NCBI GenBank assembly: GCA_024231955.1
Contig: JAAEPZ010000247.1
Span: 1-64,000 of the forward strand
Reading direction: 5' to 3'
Length of the DNA stretch: 64,000 nt
Origin: a bacterium
Lineage (GTDB): Bacteria > Krumholzibacteriota > Krumholzibacteriia > JACNKJ01
Below are positions 36,027 to 45,009 of this stretch, piece by piece (positions within the stretch are counted from its first letter, which is position 1; the number at the start of each line of letters is the position of its first letter). The notes under the pieces were generated by a model, which had not been told where the DNA came from, made no database searches, and saw nothing but the letters and a program-made list of their open reading frames with translations. A program made the position numbers and the translations under genes.

Positions 36027-37109
36027 GTGACTCGTTTTAATCGTATACTCATCCTCGTTGCGTTGTTGATGTTCAGCACCGCCGCCTTCGCCATGATGCC
36101 GGCAACCGGCAACTGGCGTCTCGACACTCTCAATGGTGGCGATAGCTTCAACAGCAACTTCTGGGAAGATTCAAATTGCGTTCTGCACTGGTACGGCGAG
36201 ATCGTCAACTACACCGACATGTTGACCATCAATCTCGATGCCGGCGAAGGCGCCGCTCTGAACAAAAGCACCGATGGCTACGGCAGCTACTTCCTGGGTC
36301 TGTACCGCGGCGACGCCTACGGCCCCGAGTGGAATAACATCCGTTTCGGCTATGGCTATGAGCTGGAGAACATGAACCTGGGTATCATGATCAACCGTCA
36401 GGGCACCAGTGCCACAACCGCCGGTGATGGTGGCGGCGACGTCAAGGAAACTTGGCACGACTTCGGTTTCGGCATTGACTATCAGCTCAACGACGAGACC
36501 AACATCGATGCGTCATTCACCATGACCAAGGGCAGCTCCGAGGACCTTGATGATGATGATGATAATGACCTCGACGCCAGCGGCATGGCCTTCGGCGTTC
36601 GCGCCTTCCGCGCCTGCAAAAAAGAGGGTATGACTATCATTCCCGTCTTCATGTTCAGCAAAATGACTCCGATGGATGATGTCACCGAGACAACCATCGC
36701 CCTGGGCGCTGGCATGGACTATGAGATCAACGATGGCAACAACCTGATCCTGGGTCTGAACTGGCAGAAGTACACCAATAAGGACGAGCGTGGTGATGGC
36801 GATGCCGTCGAAACCTCTCAGACCACCTTCCCCGGCATGAGCTTGGCGGTGGAGCATGAGTTCTTCGATTGGCTGACCGTCCGCGCTGGTGCGACCAAGC
36901 GTTGGATCAAGGCCGAGAATGATGCCGAGAACGTCCAGATGAGCTACCCGTACAACCTCAACTTCGGTGCCGGCATCGCCCTGGGCGACTGGCAGGTCGA
37001 TCTCGGTCTGAACACCGACTGGCTGTACAATCTGGGCTACTGGGTCCACGGCAACATCACCGATGGTGAAGAGCCCATCGCCGGTATCCAGGCCAAGCTG
37101 TACTTCTAG
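36027..37109 (+). CDS. Putative outer-membrane beta-barrel (porin-like) protein
   Basis: The 360-residue protein has a signal peptide (ILILVALLMFSTAAFA). The rest is amphipathic beta strands with aromatic girdles and acidic loops, including a run of Asp (DLDDDDDNDLD) near residue 176; it ends in KLYF, an aromatic C-terminus as in porins. No family is recognised. GTG at 36027 lies 6 bases after AGGAGG (36015-36020). It is transcribed from its own promoter through a structured leader and closed by a strong terminator, so it looks like a separately controlled, abundant envelope protein. Confidence 0.75.
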   Translation: MTRFNRILILVALLMFSTAAFAMMPATGNWRLDTLNGGDSFNSNFWEDSNCVLHWYGEIVNYTDMLTINLDAGEGAALNKSTDGYGSYFLGLYRGDAYGPEWNNIRFGYGYELENMNLGIMINRQGTSATTAGDGGGDVKETWHDFGFGIDYQLNDETNIDASFTMTKGSSEDLDDDDDNDLDASGMAFGVRAFRACKKEGMTIIPVFMFSKMTPMDDVTETTIALGAGMDYEINDGNNLILGLNWQKYTNKDERGDGDAVETSQTTFPGMSLAVEHEFFDWLTVRAGATKRWIKAENDAENVQMSYPYNLNFGAGIALGDWQVDLGLNTDWLYNLGYWVHGNITDGEEPIAGIQAKLYF

Positions 37110-37142
37110 TTTCTCTGGAAGCAACTTGATCTGATTTGATTC

Positions 37143-37174
37143 AGCACCTCGCCTCCGGGCGGGGTGCTTTTTTT
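37143..37174 (+). terminator. Rho-independent terminator of the beta-barrel gene
   Basis: AGCACCTCGCC (37143-37153) pairs with GGCGGGGTGCT (37158-37168) with one T-G wobble, a 4-base loop, and a run of seven T residues (37168-37174). Confidence 0.93.
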
Positions 37175-37226
37175 CTGATATCAGAGGCCCCGCTCTTGCG
37201 ATGTAGAAGCAGCGCACATTTCGGTC

Positions 37227-38480
37227 ATGGCACCGGAAGGAACTATCGGGAAGGACCGGGCCCTATTGTACTTCTTCTTCTATTATCCAACGGGCGTCGC
37301 GATGGATCGCGAGGGGCGACCATGGGTTAGTTGGGCCCTGATGGCCTTCATGGTGGGTGTTTTTGCCTACTTCAAACTCAATCCCGTCGCGGCACTCCTC
37401 TCCTGGGAGTGGTGGGTCTACTTTCCCGGTGGCGCTCCCAAGCCGGGCGTACTCTTTTCGATATTCAATCACGCAGGTTGGGTGCATCTGATCGGCAATC
37501 TGATCTACTTCTGGACCTTCGCACCCAGTCTGGAGCTGGCCCTGGGGCGACTTCGTTTCCTGATGGTCTTTCTCTTCATCGGGCTCTTCGCCAACCTCTG
37601 CCAGGGGCTGACGGCGACCTATATCACTCCCGATCAGGCCGGGTACGGGGTTGTCGGTGCGTCGGGCGCGATCTCGGCCATGATGGCGATGTTCGCCATC
37701 CGCTTCCCCTACGCCCGCATCTGCACCGCCTGGGTGATTTTCGCACCTCTCTACGGGCACGTGAAAACCGGCATCAAGAATGTCCCCTCGGTGCTGGCGA
37801 TCGGAACCTGGGTGGCTTTTCAGTTGATCTCGGCCATGGTCTACACGCTGGGGGGCAACAGCAACACGGCCTTCGGCACCCACTTCGGCGGCTTGCTGAT
37901 CGGGGCTCTGGTTGCCGTTGGGTTGCGGTTACATCTGGAGGGTGCTCAGTTCCTCCATCGGCACAGAGCCGATACCCGGTTTGCCAAGGGAAACTGGCTT
38001 GGCGCCTACGAAGCCTCCCTGCCGCTCCATGATTCGCTGAATCCCGAGGACCTGGCCCTGTCGGCGCGGCTGGCGCGTATGGCGGGGCAAACCAGGCAGG
38101 CGCGTCTGCTCTACCTCAAGGCGACCAAGTCGGCCCTTGTGAAGGGGGACGATGCGGGGGCCGCCGCCTGCTACTCTGAAGCGCAGCGCTTCTATCCTGA
38201 AATGGTTCTGCTCGAAAAGGATATGGTGCGTCTGGTGCTCGCTCTTGACCGTTTGGGGGCCGATCAGGCCGCCCTGCGCGCATTCTATACATTCCGCGCG
38301 ATATACAAGGGCAATGAGCAGATGCCGGTGCTGATGCTCAGGGCGGCAAGGATAGAGGAGAAATATGATCGGGACGGGGCCAGGCAACTCTACAACGATT
38401 ACCTGCGGCTCTATCCCGATTCCCCGTTCCTGCAGATGGTCCGCAGCTCATTGCAGGGGTTGGGGAACGTCTGTGCGTAA
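37227..38480 (+). CDS. Rhomboid-family intramembrane protease fused to a TPR-like C-terminal domain
   Basis: 417 residues. The N-terminal half is a rhomboid with at least six membrane segments: HAGWVHLIGNLIYFW (His82, His87, Asn91), GASGAISAM with the catalytic Ser146, and the dyad His219 in FGTHFGGLLIG. From about residue 240 the protein becomes soluble and helical with TPR-like repeats (ARLARMAGQTRQARLLYLKA, AACYSEAQRFYPEM, ARQLYNDYLRLYPDSPF). The catalytic dyad is complete, so it should cleave membrane proteins; the TPR tail may choose substrates. Rhomboid-TPR fusions are known in FCB-type and myxobacterial genomes. The start is an ATG with little ribosome binding site signal. Confidence 0.87.
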   Translation: MAPEGTIGKDRALLYFFFYYPTGVAMDREGRPWVSWALMAFMVGVFAYFKLNPVAALLSWEWWVYFPGGAPKPGVLFSIFNHAGWVHLIGNLIYFWTFAPSLELALGRLRFLMVFLFIGLFANLCQGLTATYITPDQAGYGVVGASGAISAMMAMFAIRFPYARICTAWVIFAPLYGHVKTGIKNVPSVLAIGTWVAFQLISAMVYTLGGNSNTAFGTHFGGLLIGALVAVGLRLHLEGAQFLHRHRADTRFAKGNWLGAYEASLPLHDSLNPEDLALSARLARMAGQTRQARLLYLKATKSALVKGDDAGAAACYSEAQRFYPEMVLLEKDMVRLVLALDRLGADQAALRAFYTFRAIYKGNEQMPVLMLRAARIEEKYDRDGARQLYNDYLRLYPDSPFLQMVRSSLQGLGNVCA

Positions 38481-38616
38481 GATCCGGAGAGCGCGCCGCA
38501 GCTCTTCGAACTGGTAGTGGATGGCTCTGACAGGCACATTCCTTGATTGTGGGTTTATTGAGGAGTCAATGTGCCTGAATCCGACCTTCCCGGTGACAGG
38601 CAATCGGTGAATGGAA

Positions 38617-38645
38617 TTGATAATTGTTGCTAAGTTCCTTATTTG
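38617..38645 (+). promoter_or_regulatory. Candidate promoter for radC-mreBCD
   Basis: TTGATA at 38617-38622, 17 bases, TATTTG at 38640-38645. It lies in the 250-base gap after the rhomboid gene and would serve radC and the cell-shape genes. Just upstream is a 10-bp perfect inverted repeat, CAGGCACATT (38531-38540) / AATGTGCCTG (38568-38577). Confidence 0.35.
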
Positions 38646-38730
38646 CTGATACGTTGCCGCGGAATGCTGCAGGTTTACAGCCACTGTCCGCTCCGTTGTC
38701 GGATCGACAACCGTTCGCAGGCAGTGCGAA

Positions 38731-39408
38731 ATGAGCGACAGAACTTCGGCCAGCGCTGCCGGCGGTATTCTCTTGCAGGGACAGGGCGAGTATCTGGGGC
38801 CGGTTCAGTTGCTGACCGAACTGTTGAGTCCCGGAGGGATACCCTCCGCGGAGATACTCAGCGGGCGGCTCATCGATCACTTCGGCGGTCTGCGGCCGCT
38901 GATCTGGGCGGCGCCGGAGGAGCTGCTGGCCTGGAGCGAATTGGGTCCCGCCAGCGTCACGAGGCTGCTGGCCTGTTTCGAACTCGGTCGACTGGCCGCC
39001 AGGGAACGGGTAACCGAGCGCCCCGTCATCAGCTCGCCGGGCGACGTGGCGGACTTGACGGGTCCCCTGATGGGGGGGCTGAAGCAGGAGCAGTTTCATG
39101 CTCTGCTGCTTGACAGCAAGCACCAGGTCCTCAAGGATATCCTGGTGGCGCAGGGTGGCTTGAATGCCGCGGTGGTCCACCCGCGTGAAGTTCTCAGACC
39201 GGCGATACTGGCCTCTGCGGCCGCGCTGGTGCTGGTGCACAATCATCCGTCAGGAGATCCCGAGCCCAGTGAGGAGGATCTCAAGCTGACGACACGATTT
39301 CATGAAGCCTGCCGCCTGATCGGGATCGAATTGCTCGATCACATCGTTCTGGGCGGAGGGGTTTTCGTCAGTCTCAAGGAGCGGGGTCTGGTCTCCAAGA
39401 CCCGATGA
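38731..39408 (+). CDS. radC: RadC/JAB-domain protein
   Basis: 225 residues: an N-terminal helix-hairpin-helix region (ELLSPGGIPSAEIL, WSELGPASVTRLLA) and a C-terminal JAMM metal site, HNHPSGDPEPSEED. The RadC name is historical; a repair role in E. coli was withdrawn, and JAB domains are metal-dependent hydrolase-like folds with unclear substrates in bacteria. The stop overlaps mreB by 4 bases (ATGA at 39405), so it is co-transcribed with the shape operon, a common gene order. Confidence 0.93.
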   Translation: MSDRTSASAAGGILLQGQGEYLGPVQLLTELLSPGGIPSAEILSGRLIDHFGGLRPLIWAAPEELLAWSELGPASVTRLLACFELGRLAARERVTERPVISSPGDVADLTGPLMGGLKQEQFHALLLDSKHQVLKDILVAQGGLNAAVVHPREVLRPAILASAAALVLVHNHPSGDPEPSEEDLKLTTRFHEACRLIGIELLDHIVLGGGVFVSLKERGLVSKTR

Positions 39409-40457
39409 ACAAGGATGCTCAATTGTTCCGATCACTATCGCGATATTTCACCAACGATATCGCCATCGACCTGGGAACCGCCAATACACTAGTATTCGTT
39501 CGCGGTGAGGGGATAATTCTGAATGAGCCCAGCGTTGTTGCCGTTCATACGCACACACGCAAAGTATACGCGGTCGGCGCGGACGCCAAGCTGATGCTCG
39601 GGCGCACCCACAAGGATATCGAAGCGATCCGCCCCCTCAAGGATGGGGTCATTGCCGATTTTGCCGTGACCGAGGAGATGCTGCGTCAGTTCATCCAGAA
39701 GGCCAGGAAGCGGCGCAGTTTTATCCGACCGCGTATCATCATCTGCGTCCCTTCGGGGATCACGGAGGTGGAGAAACGGGCGGTGCGCGACTCCGCCGAG
39801 CACGCCGGCGCTCGCGAAGTTTACCTGGTCAGCGAGCCCGTTGCCGCGGCGATCGGCGTGGGACTCCCTGTGGACAAACCCACGGGCAACATGATCGTCG
39901 ATATCGGGGGGGGCACCAGCGAGATTGCCGTGATCGCCCTCAACGGCATCGTGGCCGATACCTCGATCCGGGTCGCGGGAGATGAGATGGATGAGGCGAT
40001 CGTCAACTACGTCAAGCGGAAGTACAACCTCATGATCGGCCTGCAGACGGCCGAACAGGTGAAGAAACAGATTGGCAGCGCGCACCCGTCCGTGAAGAAC
40101 ATGATCATGGAGGTGAAGGGGCTGCACCAGGTCGATGGTTTGCCCAAGACCCTGCGCCTTTCGTCCGAAGAGGTGCGCGAGGCCCTGGAGGAGCCCCTGA
40201 GCGAAATCGTGGAGGCGCTGAAGCGCTCACTTGAACAGACACCGCCGGAGCTTGCGGCCGATATCGTTGATCGCGGTATCGTCCTGACGGGGGGCGGCAG
40301 CCTCCTGAAGGGGATCGACACGCGGCTCAAGGATGAGACCGCATTGCCCATAAACCTCGTCGAGGATCCATTGTCCTGCGTCGTGTTGGGCACAGGTAAA
40401 ATCCTGGAGAACATCGAAGATTATGAACAGGTGATCATGCGCGGAGCCGAGCGTTGA
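39405..40457 (+). CDS. mreB: Rod-shape-determining actin homologue MreB
   Basis: Cytoskeletal ATPase of 350 residues that organises lateral wall synthesis. Actin-type motifs are IDLGTANTLVFVRGEG (phosphate 1), IVDIGGGTSEIAVIALNG (phosphate 2) and GIVLTGGGSLLKGID (adenosine). The amphipathic N-terminus (FRSLSRYFTND) probably attaches to the membrane. First of the mreB-mreC-mreD-mrdA-rodA set. Confidence 0.98.
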   Translation: MNKDAQLFRSLSRYFTNDIAIDLGTANTLVFVRGEGIILNEPSVVAVHTHTRKVYAVGADAKLMLGRTHKDIEAIRPLKDGVIADFAVTEEMLRQFIQKARKRRSFIRPRIIICVPSGITEVEKRAVRDSAEHAGAREVYLVSEPVAAAIGVGLPVDKPTGNMIVDIGGGTSEIAVIALNGIVADTSIRVAGDEMDEAIVNYVKRKYNLMIGLQTAEQVKKQIGSAHPSVKNMIMEVKGLHQVDGLPKTLRLSSEEVREALEEPLSEIVEALKRSLEQTPPELAADIVDRGIVLTGGGSLLKGIDTRLKDETALPINLVEDPLSCVVLGTGKILENIEDYEQVIMRGAER

Positions 40458-40458
40458 C

Positions 40459-41307
40459 ATGCCCCTGGTCTCCCTCTTTCAGCGACATCGCGACCGGGTG
40501 ACTCTACTCGCCTGTGTGACGATGTCGCTGTTGCTGTTGAACTCCTCCGCAGAGCTGAAATTCGATCTGGCCCGGGCCATCGGAAGTGTGGTGTTTGCCC
40601 CCTCCGATGGCGTCGTGAAGCTCAACGCCCACCTCTCCCGCCTGCAGGGTGAAAACGAAATCCTCCGGGAGAGAGTGATGGTCTTGTCCGATGAGTGGAA
40701 TCGCGTGGAGGAGTACCGTAAAGAGGCGACCCGTCTTCGGCATCTTCTCGAGTTCCGCGATGCCGAGAGTTATCACTTCCTCCCGGCCGAGTTGCTCAGT
40801 TTCCCGACCAATCCCCGTGAGAACAATCTGATCAGGGTTGATCGGGGGCGGCGTGATGGCGTGAGTTCCGGAATGCCCGTCGTCAGTTCCAGTGGTCTGA
40901 TCGGGGCAGTCCATACGGTACATGAGCAGGAGGCCGAAGTTCAGCTCCTGTCCAGCAAGAACTTCGCGGTGAGTTGTCGCGATCGCCGGAGCCGCGTGTT
41001 GGGTGTTTTCAAATGGGACCCCCGTCGCGGTTTCCATGTCGATCGTGTGGATCTGAACGAGGATGTTCAGGTCGGAGACCGCTTCATGACCAGCGGCTTG
41101 GGTACCCGTTTCCCGGAGGGATTCCTGCTGGGCACGGTTACCGATGTGCAGATGCCCCCGGGCGTCTTGCGCAAACAGATACTCCTGGAGCCGTCTGTTC
41201 GCCTCCAGACGCTGGAGGATGTCTTCATCGTGAACCTGATCAGCAAGGAGGCCCCCGGCTTCCCTCTGGACAGCAGCATCGCCACGGATGAGGAGGGGGG
41301 ACCGTGA
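40459..41307 (+). CDS. mreC: Rod-shape-determining protein MreC
   Basis: 282-residue membrane-anchored periplasmic scaffold. It has an N-terminal helix (VTLLACVTMSLLLLNSS), then a coiled coil (LQGENEILRERVMVLSDEWN) and two beta barrels (NLIRVDRGRRDGVSSGMPVV; VGDRFMTSGLGTRFPEG). It follows mreB by one base and overlaps mreD by 4 bases. It activates PBP2-RodA, encoded two genes downstream. Confidence 0.95.
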   Translation: MPLVSLFQRHRDRVTLLACVTMSLLLLNSSAELKFDLARAIGSVVFAPSDGVVKLNAHLSRLQGENEILRERVMVLSDEWNRVEEYRKEATRLRHLLEFRDAESYHFLPAELLSFPTNPRENNLIRVDRGRRDGVSSGMPVVSSSGLIGAVHTVHEQEAEVQLLSSKNFAVSCRDRRSRVLGVFKWDPRRGFHVDRVDLNEDVQVGDRFMTSGLGTRFPEGFLLGTVTDVQMPPGVLRKQILLEPSVRLQTLEDVFIVNLISKEAPGFPLDSSIATDEEGGP

Positions 41308-41810
41308 GAGAGACCCGCTTCCAGCTTCTCCTGCTCGTTCTCGGCACGATCTTCTATCCCGTAACGGAGAAGTGGTTTGCGCCCTGGGGAGTGTCGGTCA
41401 ATTATCCCTTCCTGTTGCTGTTCTGGGTGACGATCCGCCGCGGTCGCACCCCCGGAACCTTCTATGGCTTCTTCATCGGACTCCTGCGCGATCTGTCCAG
41501 CTCCACCGAACTGGGCGCCTCGGCTCTCGCCTTCAGCCTCACCGGCTATCTTATCGGCGGCGTGCGCGAGAAGATCGACAGGGAGAATGTGGCAATCCGC
41601 CTGACCCTGCTCGCCGGCAGCTATTTGGTTTGCCAGGCAATCTATCTGATGCCGCGAATGGACTGGTCCCTGCCCGCCGCCGGAGCGGCCTGGGTGCGCT
41701 ATGCCTTGCCGGGGAGCGTGCTGAACGCCCTGGTGTATTTATTGACCCTGCTACTCGTCCGGGGCCTATCCGAAGGCCTGGCGTTGATCCATGAACCGGC
41801 CGAGCATTAA
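41304..41810 (+). CDS. mreD: Rod-shape-determining protein MreD
   Basis: 168-residue polytopic membrane protein with five or six helices and little sequence conservation; placement between mreC and mrdA supports the assignment (GTFYGFFIGLLRDLSSSTEL is the most family-like stretch). It overlaps mreC by 4 and mrdA by 20 bases. Confidence 0.88.
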   Translation: MRETRFQLLLLVLGTIFYPVTEKWFAPWGVSVNYPFLLLFWVTIRRGRTPGTFYGFFIGLLRDLSSSTELGASALAFSLTGYLIGGVREKIDRENVAIRLTLLAGSYLVCQAIYLMPRMDWSLPAAGAAWVRYALPGSVLNALVYLLTLLLVRGLSEGLALIHEPAEH

Positions 41811-43632
41811 CCGCGAGGGCGCGGATTCTGGACGCGCGCGACGTGTGATTATCCTCAGTGTCATACTGCTCCTGATTCTCGCCGTGCGGCTATTCCAGAT
41901 CCAGGTGCTGGCCTCCGGCGGCTACCTGCGTCTCTCCCTGGACAATCAATTCCGTGAAATCAGGATCCCTGCGCCACGCGGTATGATCCTCGATCGTCAG
42001 GGGCATCCCCTGGCGGCGAATAAGGCCGCCTGCGAAGTGAGCGTGTCCGTGCGAGCCCTTGACCGTGATCGCGATGTGATTACGGCATTGGCGGAGATAC
42101 TTGATTGCCGGGAGGATATGATCCGGGAGCGTCTCGAAAGGGCGCGTCAGGAGCACAGACCCAGAGCGGTCATCGAACGGGATCTTCTGCGGGAGCAGAT
42201 TCTGATTCTCGAGGAGAGATTGATGGAGCTGCCCGGTGTCCATCTGCAGGACTGGCCATTGCGGACATACCCCAACGAGCGGCTTGCGGCTCACCTGCTG
42301 GGCTATGTGGGCGAGGTGAGCGACAGCGAGGTCGATACCGACAGTTTCGACCCCCGAGCCTACCGATTGGGCGACAATATCGGTCGCATGGGTGTGGAGA
42401 AGACCTACGAACCGCTGCTGCGGGGCACGGACGGCAAGGAGTTGATTCTGGTCAATGCCCGGGGCGCCCAGCTCAGCACCGTCGAGTTCCTGCCGCCTGT
42501 GGCAGGCAACCGGCTCTACCTCACGCTGGATCTCAACCTGACTGCTGAGTTGGACAGCGCCCTCGCCTTCTGGGGAGCCGGTGCGGGGGTAGTGCTCAAT
42601 GTCGAAACCGGTGAGATCCTGGCGGCGGCCAGCCGCCCCGCATTCGATCCGAATCAACTGGTCGGCGGGATACCGACTGCGGTCTGGGAAAGGTTGACGA
42701 ATAATCCCGACAAGCCCCTGTTCAATCGCGTCTCGATGGCCACCTACTCCCCGGGCAGCATCTTCAAGCCCCTGGTCTCCCTGAAGTCGCTCTCCGAGGG
42801 GATCGTCACCCCCGAAACGCGTCTGCGCACCTGTCTCGGCGGCCTGCGCCTGGGACGTCGCACCTTCCGCTGCTGGGAGCCGAATGGCCATGGCCGGGTG
42901 GGTCTGATCGGAGCGCTCGAGCAGAGTTGCGACGTTTATTACTACCAGGTGGGCGAGATGCTGGGGGTGGACAATATTGCGGAGCAGGCCCGCGCTTTCG
43001 GGCTGGGGTCCGCCAGCGGAGCCGATCTGGATTCCGAGGCGAGGGGGCTGATCCCCGACACTCGCTGGTATGACAACAGGTATGGTGAGGGCAAATGGAC
43101 GACGGGTCATGTCTGGAACGTGGCAATCGGGCAGGGCGAGGTACTTGTGAGTTGCCTGCAGATGGCCCGCGTCTATGCCGCGCTCGCCAATGGCGGTTAT
43201 CTGGTGACCCCCCGGTTACGTCATCATGTGGAGGATGAAAACGGCGACACCTATATCCCCTTCTCTCCCAATCGGGGGCGTCGCAGGATCGACCTGGATC
43301 CGGACGAACTGGCGGTGGTCAAGCTGGGGATGGAGGCCGTACTCTATGGTGAAAACGGCACCGCCCGCGGCAGCAAACTGCGTGACTTCCGGATGGCGGG
43401 CAAGACCGGTACGGTTCAGAATCCGCACGGCCTGGAACATGCCTGGTTCAGCGGCTACGCGCCGGCCGAGAATCCGGAGATTGCCATCGCCATCATCGTG
43501 GAGCACGGTCAACACGGCAGTGACGTCGCACCCATCTTCCGGCAACTCGTCAACTCGTACTTCAATCTGGGCAAGCGCCCTATCCGGCGAGGACCCCGTG
43601 AGCCCGAGGCACCGACCGAGGAGGGGGAATAG
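41791..43632 (+). CDS. mrdA: Penicillin-binding protein 2 (elongasome transpeptidase)
   Basis: Class B PBP of 613 residues that cross-links lateral-wall peptidoglycan. It has an N-terminal membrane helix (VIILSVILLLILAVRLFQIQ) and a dimerisation/pedestal domain (APRGMILDRQGHPLAANK). The transpeptidase domain has Ser323-x-x-Lys326 (SPGSIFKPL), Ser379-Cys-Asp381 (EQSCDVYYYQVG) and Lys538-Thr-Gly (AGKTGTVQN). Pairs with RodA, the next gene. Confidence 0.97.
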   Translation: MNRPSINREGADSGRARRVIILSVILLLILAVRLFQIQVLASGGYLRLSLDNQFREIRIPAPRGMILDRQGHPLAANKAACEVSVSVRALDRDRDVITALAEILDCREDMIRERLERARQEHRPRAVIERDLLREQILILEERLMELPGVHLQDWPLRTYPNERLAAHLLGYVGEVSDSEVDTDSFDPRAYRLGDNIGRMGVEKTYEPLLRGTDGKELILVNARGAQLSTVEFLPPVAGNRLYLTLDLNLTAELDSALAFWGAGAGVVLNVETGEILAAASRPAFDPNQLVGGIPTAVWERLTNNPDKPLFNRVSMATYSPGSIFKPLVSLKSLSEGIVTPETRLRTCLGGLRLGRRTFRCWEPNGHGRVGLIGALEQSCDVYYYQVGEMLGVDNIAEQARAFGLGSASGADLDSEARGLIPDTRWYDNRYGEGKWTTGHVWNVAIGQGEVLVSCLQMARVYAALANGGYLVTPRLRHHVEDENGDTYIPFSPNRGRRRIDLDPDELAVVKLGMEAVLYGENGTARGSKLRDFRMAGKTGTVQNPHGLEHAWFSGYAPAENPEIAIAIIVEHGQHGSDVAPIFRQLVNSYFNLGKRPIRRGPREPEAPTEEGE

Positions 43633-44919
43633 ATGAGATTGCAATTCGGCGTCATCGATTTCCGGGTGCTGATCCCCTGGCTGCTCATTCTGGGTTGCAG
43701 CCTGCTGATGCTCTATTCCGTCACCTCACCTCCAGCGCAATATGCGGACGATCAGGACACCTATACCATCAGTCGCGTCTTTTTTCAGCGGCAGATGCTC
43801 TGGGCCGGGATCGGCCTGGTGGCCATGTTGCTCGGATCCATGATCCCTTTCTGGATCTACAAGGACTATCTCTCCTGGCTGTTGTACGGCGCAGGATTGA
43901 TCGTGCTGATTGTCCTGCTGGTATTGCCGCCCATGCGTGGCGATACCCATCGCTGGCTGGCGTTCGGATCGTTCGGTATCCAGCCTTCGGAATTCTTCAA
44001 GGTCGCGATGGTCATCATGCTCGCGGCATTTCTGGCCGGGCGGCGGGGGGATCCCAATCGGCTCTCGCAGGTGCTGCTGACGATGGCCCTGGTGCTGCCG
44101 CCTACGATGCTGGTGCTTAAGCAACCGGATCTGGGTACGGGCCTGACCTTCATCTGGCTGATGTTCCCCATCATGCTGTGGCGCGGCTTGACGATAAGAC
44201 GCCTGTTGATCATGACCGCACCGATCATCAGCGGTTTTATCGTCCTCTACGGGCAGGTCAGCCCCGGAACCGAACTGACCGTCGCGCACGTATTCTGGGC
44301 AATATTCATGATCGCCATCTTCGTGCTGGCGCTGCTGTACAAGGAGATGCCGCTGCTCGAAAGGATCGCCTTTCTCGTCGCCAGCATAGGGGTCGGGCTG
44401 CTGATCCCACGGATCTGGGCTGCTCTCAGACCTTATCAACAGAAGCGGATCCTGGTGTTCTTTGATCCGGAACTCGATCCGCTCGGCGCGGGTTATCAGA
44501 TCTTCCAATCCAAAGTGGCGATCGGTTCGGGCGGTATTCTCGGACGTGGTTATCTGGAGGGAACCCAGAAAGGGCTGGCCTTCCTCCCGGCCCGCCACAC
44601 GGACTTCATCTTTTCGGTGGTGGGTGAGGAGTTCGGTTTCATAGGTGCGATGTTCCTGCTGTCGCTATACGGCTTTCTCATCATACAGGGTTTCCAGGTG
44701 GCGGGGAAAGCGCGACACCCCTTCGGTCAGTTGCTGGCGGTGGGGATCAGCTCTTATCTGCTGTTCCATGTTTTCGTGAACGTCGCCATGACAATCGGCC
44801 TGGCGCCGGTCACCGGTCTCCCGTTGCCGGGGATGAGCTTCGGCGGCAGCGTGCTGGTCGCGACGAGCTTCCTGCTGGGGATGCAGATGAACATCTCGCG
44901 CAACTGGCGGCATTACTGA
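43633..44919 (+). CDS. rodA: RodA peptidoglycan glycosyltransferase (SEDS family)
   Basis: 428-residue SEDS polymerase with about ten membrane helices, starting directly after the mrdA stop. Conserved SEDS stretches include HRWLAFGSFGIQPSEFFKVA, LKQPDLGTGLTF and the C-terminal HTDFIFSVVGEEFGFIGA and GLPLPGMSFGGS. It forms the Rod complex core with PBP2. Last gene of the shape operon; no clear terminator follows before the lgt promoter. Confidence 0.97.
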   Translation: MRLQFGVIDFRVLIPWLLILGCSLLMLYSVTSPPAQYADDQDTYTISRVFFQRQMLWAGIGLVAMLLGSMIPFWIYKDYLSWLLYGAGLIVLIVLLVLPPMRGDTHRWLAFGSFGIQPSEFFKVAMVIMLAAFLAGRRGDPNRLSQVLLTMALVLPPTMLVLKQPDLGTGLTFIWLMFPIMLWRGLTIRRLLIMTAPIISGFIVLYGQVSPGTELTVAHVFWAIFMIAIFVLALLYKEMPLLERIAFLVASIGVGLLIPRIWAALRPYQQKRILVFFDPELDPLGAGYQIFQSKVAIGSGGILGRGYLEGTQKGLAFLPARHTDFIFSVVGEEFGFIGAMFLLSLYGFLIIQGFQVAGKARHPFGQLLAVGISSYLLFHVFVNVAMTIGLAPVTGLPLPGMSFGGSVLVATSFLLGMQMNISRNWRHY

Positions 44920-44931
44920 TCCCCGATCGGC

Positions 44932-44960
44932 TTGCCACCCGATTGCATCCGATGTAAATT
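44932..44960 (+). promoter_or_regulatory. Sigma70-type promoter for lgt-aroE
   Basis: TTGCCA at 44932-44937, 17 bases, TAAATT at 44955-44960. A 40-base leader would follow, ending with GGAGG ahead of the GTG at 45010. Confidence 0.5.
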
Positions 44961-45009
44961 CCGTGGGATATGGCCCTCGCGGCGTAGTTAGAAAAAAACG
45001 GAGGAACAA

